From PVC group bacterium (lineage in GTDB: Bacteria > Verrucomicrobiota > Kiritimatiellia > UBA8416), in NCBI GenBank assembly GCA_003567005.1, contig PXBF01000168.1:1-56135 (forward strand): a DNA stretch of 56,135 nt, written 5' to 3'. The notes below the pieces were generated by a model. It searched no databases, was not told where the DNA came from, and worked only from the letters and a program-made list of their open reading frames with translations. Each line of letters begins with the position of its first letter. Position 1 is the stretch's first letter. The translations under genes and the position numbers were made by a program. Below, piece after piece: positions 54,910 to 56,135 of the stretch.

Positions 54910-56135
54910 GTTACCGCATTTGATACCGATGCGGCCGGGCGCGTTACCGGCGTTATTCTGCCCGACTTTCGATCATCCTTCTCGCAGTATGATTTGATGG
55001 GACGCATGACGAACCATGTCGACTTTGCCGGACGCACAATGCGTTTCGATTATCTGCCCTCCGGGCGGCTGGCAGAATCCATCCGCTATCTCGATGGACA
55101 GCCGGTCAGCATTCGCACCGATTACGATAGCCAGTTCAACCTGCTACGCGTCGTTGATGAGCTCGACCGTAACGTTGAGACCTACGTACTTGATATCCGT
55201 GACCGCGTCGTGGCTGTCACCAACCTCAGCGGCCAAGTTATGCACATCGAGTATGGCGTCGCCGATATCGTGCATAGCGTCACCCGATTCGATGGCAGCG
55301 TCGTCAGCAATGTATGGGACCATGTCGGGCGGCTCTCGGAACAGGTTCTGACCGATGCCACCAATACCTTCCAGTACACGCTCGGCGGACGCATCGCGTC
55401 GGTTTCCGGCAGTGGCATTACAGTCACGAATGTATTCGATGGCTTTATGCGCGTGGAGCAAGAGCATACGATTGATGCTGGCCCGGCACGCAGTGTGGCC
55501 TACACATGGAATCCCGTCGGAACGGTCGCCACCGCCACAGACCCGGCGGGAACACGAACCTACGGCTATGATCCTGCTGATCGTCTGACGAACCTCTCGG
55601 CTGAAGCGGCGAGCTTTACCTGGGGCTACAACCCCGATAATGGGGCGGTTGCGTCGGTTGCAAATGCGCAATCGGGCATTGGTGTGGGATATGACTACGA
55701 TATCACAGATCGCTTGACCGATATTGCGTGGAGTGGGACAATGCCTGCCATGAGCTTTTCGATGCAATACAGTGCGGCCGACATGATCACCAACGTGGTG
55801 TATGCCAGTGGCGAAAAGCGCGTTTATGTCTATGACGATTTAGACCGATTAACAGGTGAGCGGCACTACGATGCATCGCAAACGCTGACGCATAATGCCG
55901 ACTACGCATACGATCTTGCGGGGAACCGCACGCAAATGGTGCGAAACGGCGTCACCACCACCTACACGCTGGGCGTCGGTAATCGCCTCGATACGTGGAC
56001 CGGTGGGAGCTACGCCTATGATTCCGCCGGAAACGTGACCAACATAACACAGGGATCAGATACCCGTTTGTTACTGTGGAATAGCCAGTATCAGTTAACC
56101 GACGTACACGCCAACGGCGCTTTCGTCGAATCCTA
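54904..56135 (+). CDS. RHS/YD-repeat protein, 5'-truncated and open at window end
   Basis: One reading frame stays open for about 410 codons to the end of the window and is full of YD repeats: YDLMGRMTNHVDFAGRT, FDYLPSGRLAES, YGYDPADRLTNLS, YVYDDLDRLTGERHYDA, YAYDLAGNRTQM and YDSAGNVTNI. RHS proteins are large secreted or surface shells that often carry a variable C-terminal toxin. Repeat-like sequence begins right after a stop at 54901-54903 with no signal peptide or ribosome-binding site; the first ATG (54997) lies inside a repeat. The 5' part is therefore lost. The C-terminal tip lies outside the window. Confidence 0.8.

Noticed and set aside
55144..55767. Minus-strand open frame of 207 codons
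   Set aside because: It is antisense to the RHS/YD-repeat frame, whose repeated YD motifs leave no doubt about the coding strand.

Overview
The window most likely comes from an anaerobic or fermentative member of the PVC group, probably Verrucomicrobiota/Kiritimatiellota. Three things point there. A five-gene pilus-like locus (28.4-36.2 kb) has the gene content of the Akkermansia Amuc_1098-Amuc_1102 cluster. There is a TIGR03790-type exported protein and a small CxxC protein of a kind I associate with PVC genomes. The energy genes suit an anaerobe: an EtfAB pair whose EtfA carries a two-cluster ferredoxin domain, a PPi-type phosphofructokinase and a malic enzyme. This assignment is inference; no 16S rRNA gene or database search was available.

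Layout. 0-5.5 kb: purL, then lgt and a VapBC-type toxin-antitoxin pair on the other strand. 5.55-8.48 kb: an accessory island of small plus-strand genes, mostly membrane or exported proteins and including a tandem paralogous pair. It is bracketed by two copies of the 3' end of prmA: the intact gene (8483) and a diverged 29-codon remnant (5551). 8.5-17.0 kb: two minus-strand runs, fusA-mscS-P-type ATPase-prmA and a small TM protein-rsmB-pdxB. 17.2-17.3 kb: tRNA-Gly(GCC) and tRNA-Lys(CTT), followed by about 450 bp without a convincing gene. 18-27.3 kb: etfBA plus an exported protein, proS, a toroid-repeat exported protein, a D-aminoacylase-type amidohydrolase with a CxxC protein, and a HAD-like protein with a spermidine-synthase-like protein.

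28.4-38.6 kb: the pilus-like operon (exported protein, PilM-PilN fusion, Amuc_1100-like, Amuc_1099-like, secretin). The secretin stop lies 2 bp before a 5'-3' exonuclease gene; a TIGR03790 protein and a strong terminator follow. 38.6-48.9 kb: eno, a thrS without TGS domain, infC with a probable AUU start, a malic enzyme, a SurA-like isomerase, rsmA, mutS, a DUF2283 protein and a dUTPase-like protein. 48.9-54 kb: pfp, a dGTPase-like gene, rpsD and purF. 54-56.1 kb: mobile debris, namely a 5'-truncated REP-associated (Y1) transposase and a 5'-truncated RHS/YD-repeat gene that runs off the window.

Most of the window is housekeeping. The parts that deserve attention are the prmA-flanked island of unrecognised small membrane proteins, the pilus-like locus with its zinc-ribbon/calcium-motif protein and hyperacidic secretin, and the IF3 and ThrRS gene starts. 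Positions and motifs were read by eye; family names come from recalled family knowledge and not from searches.
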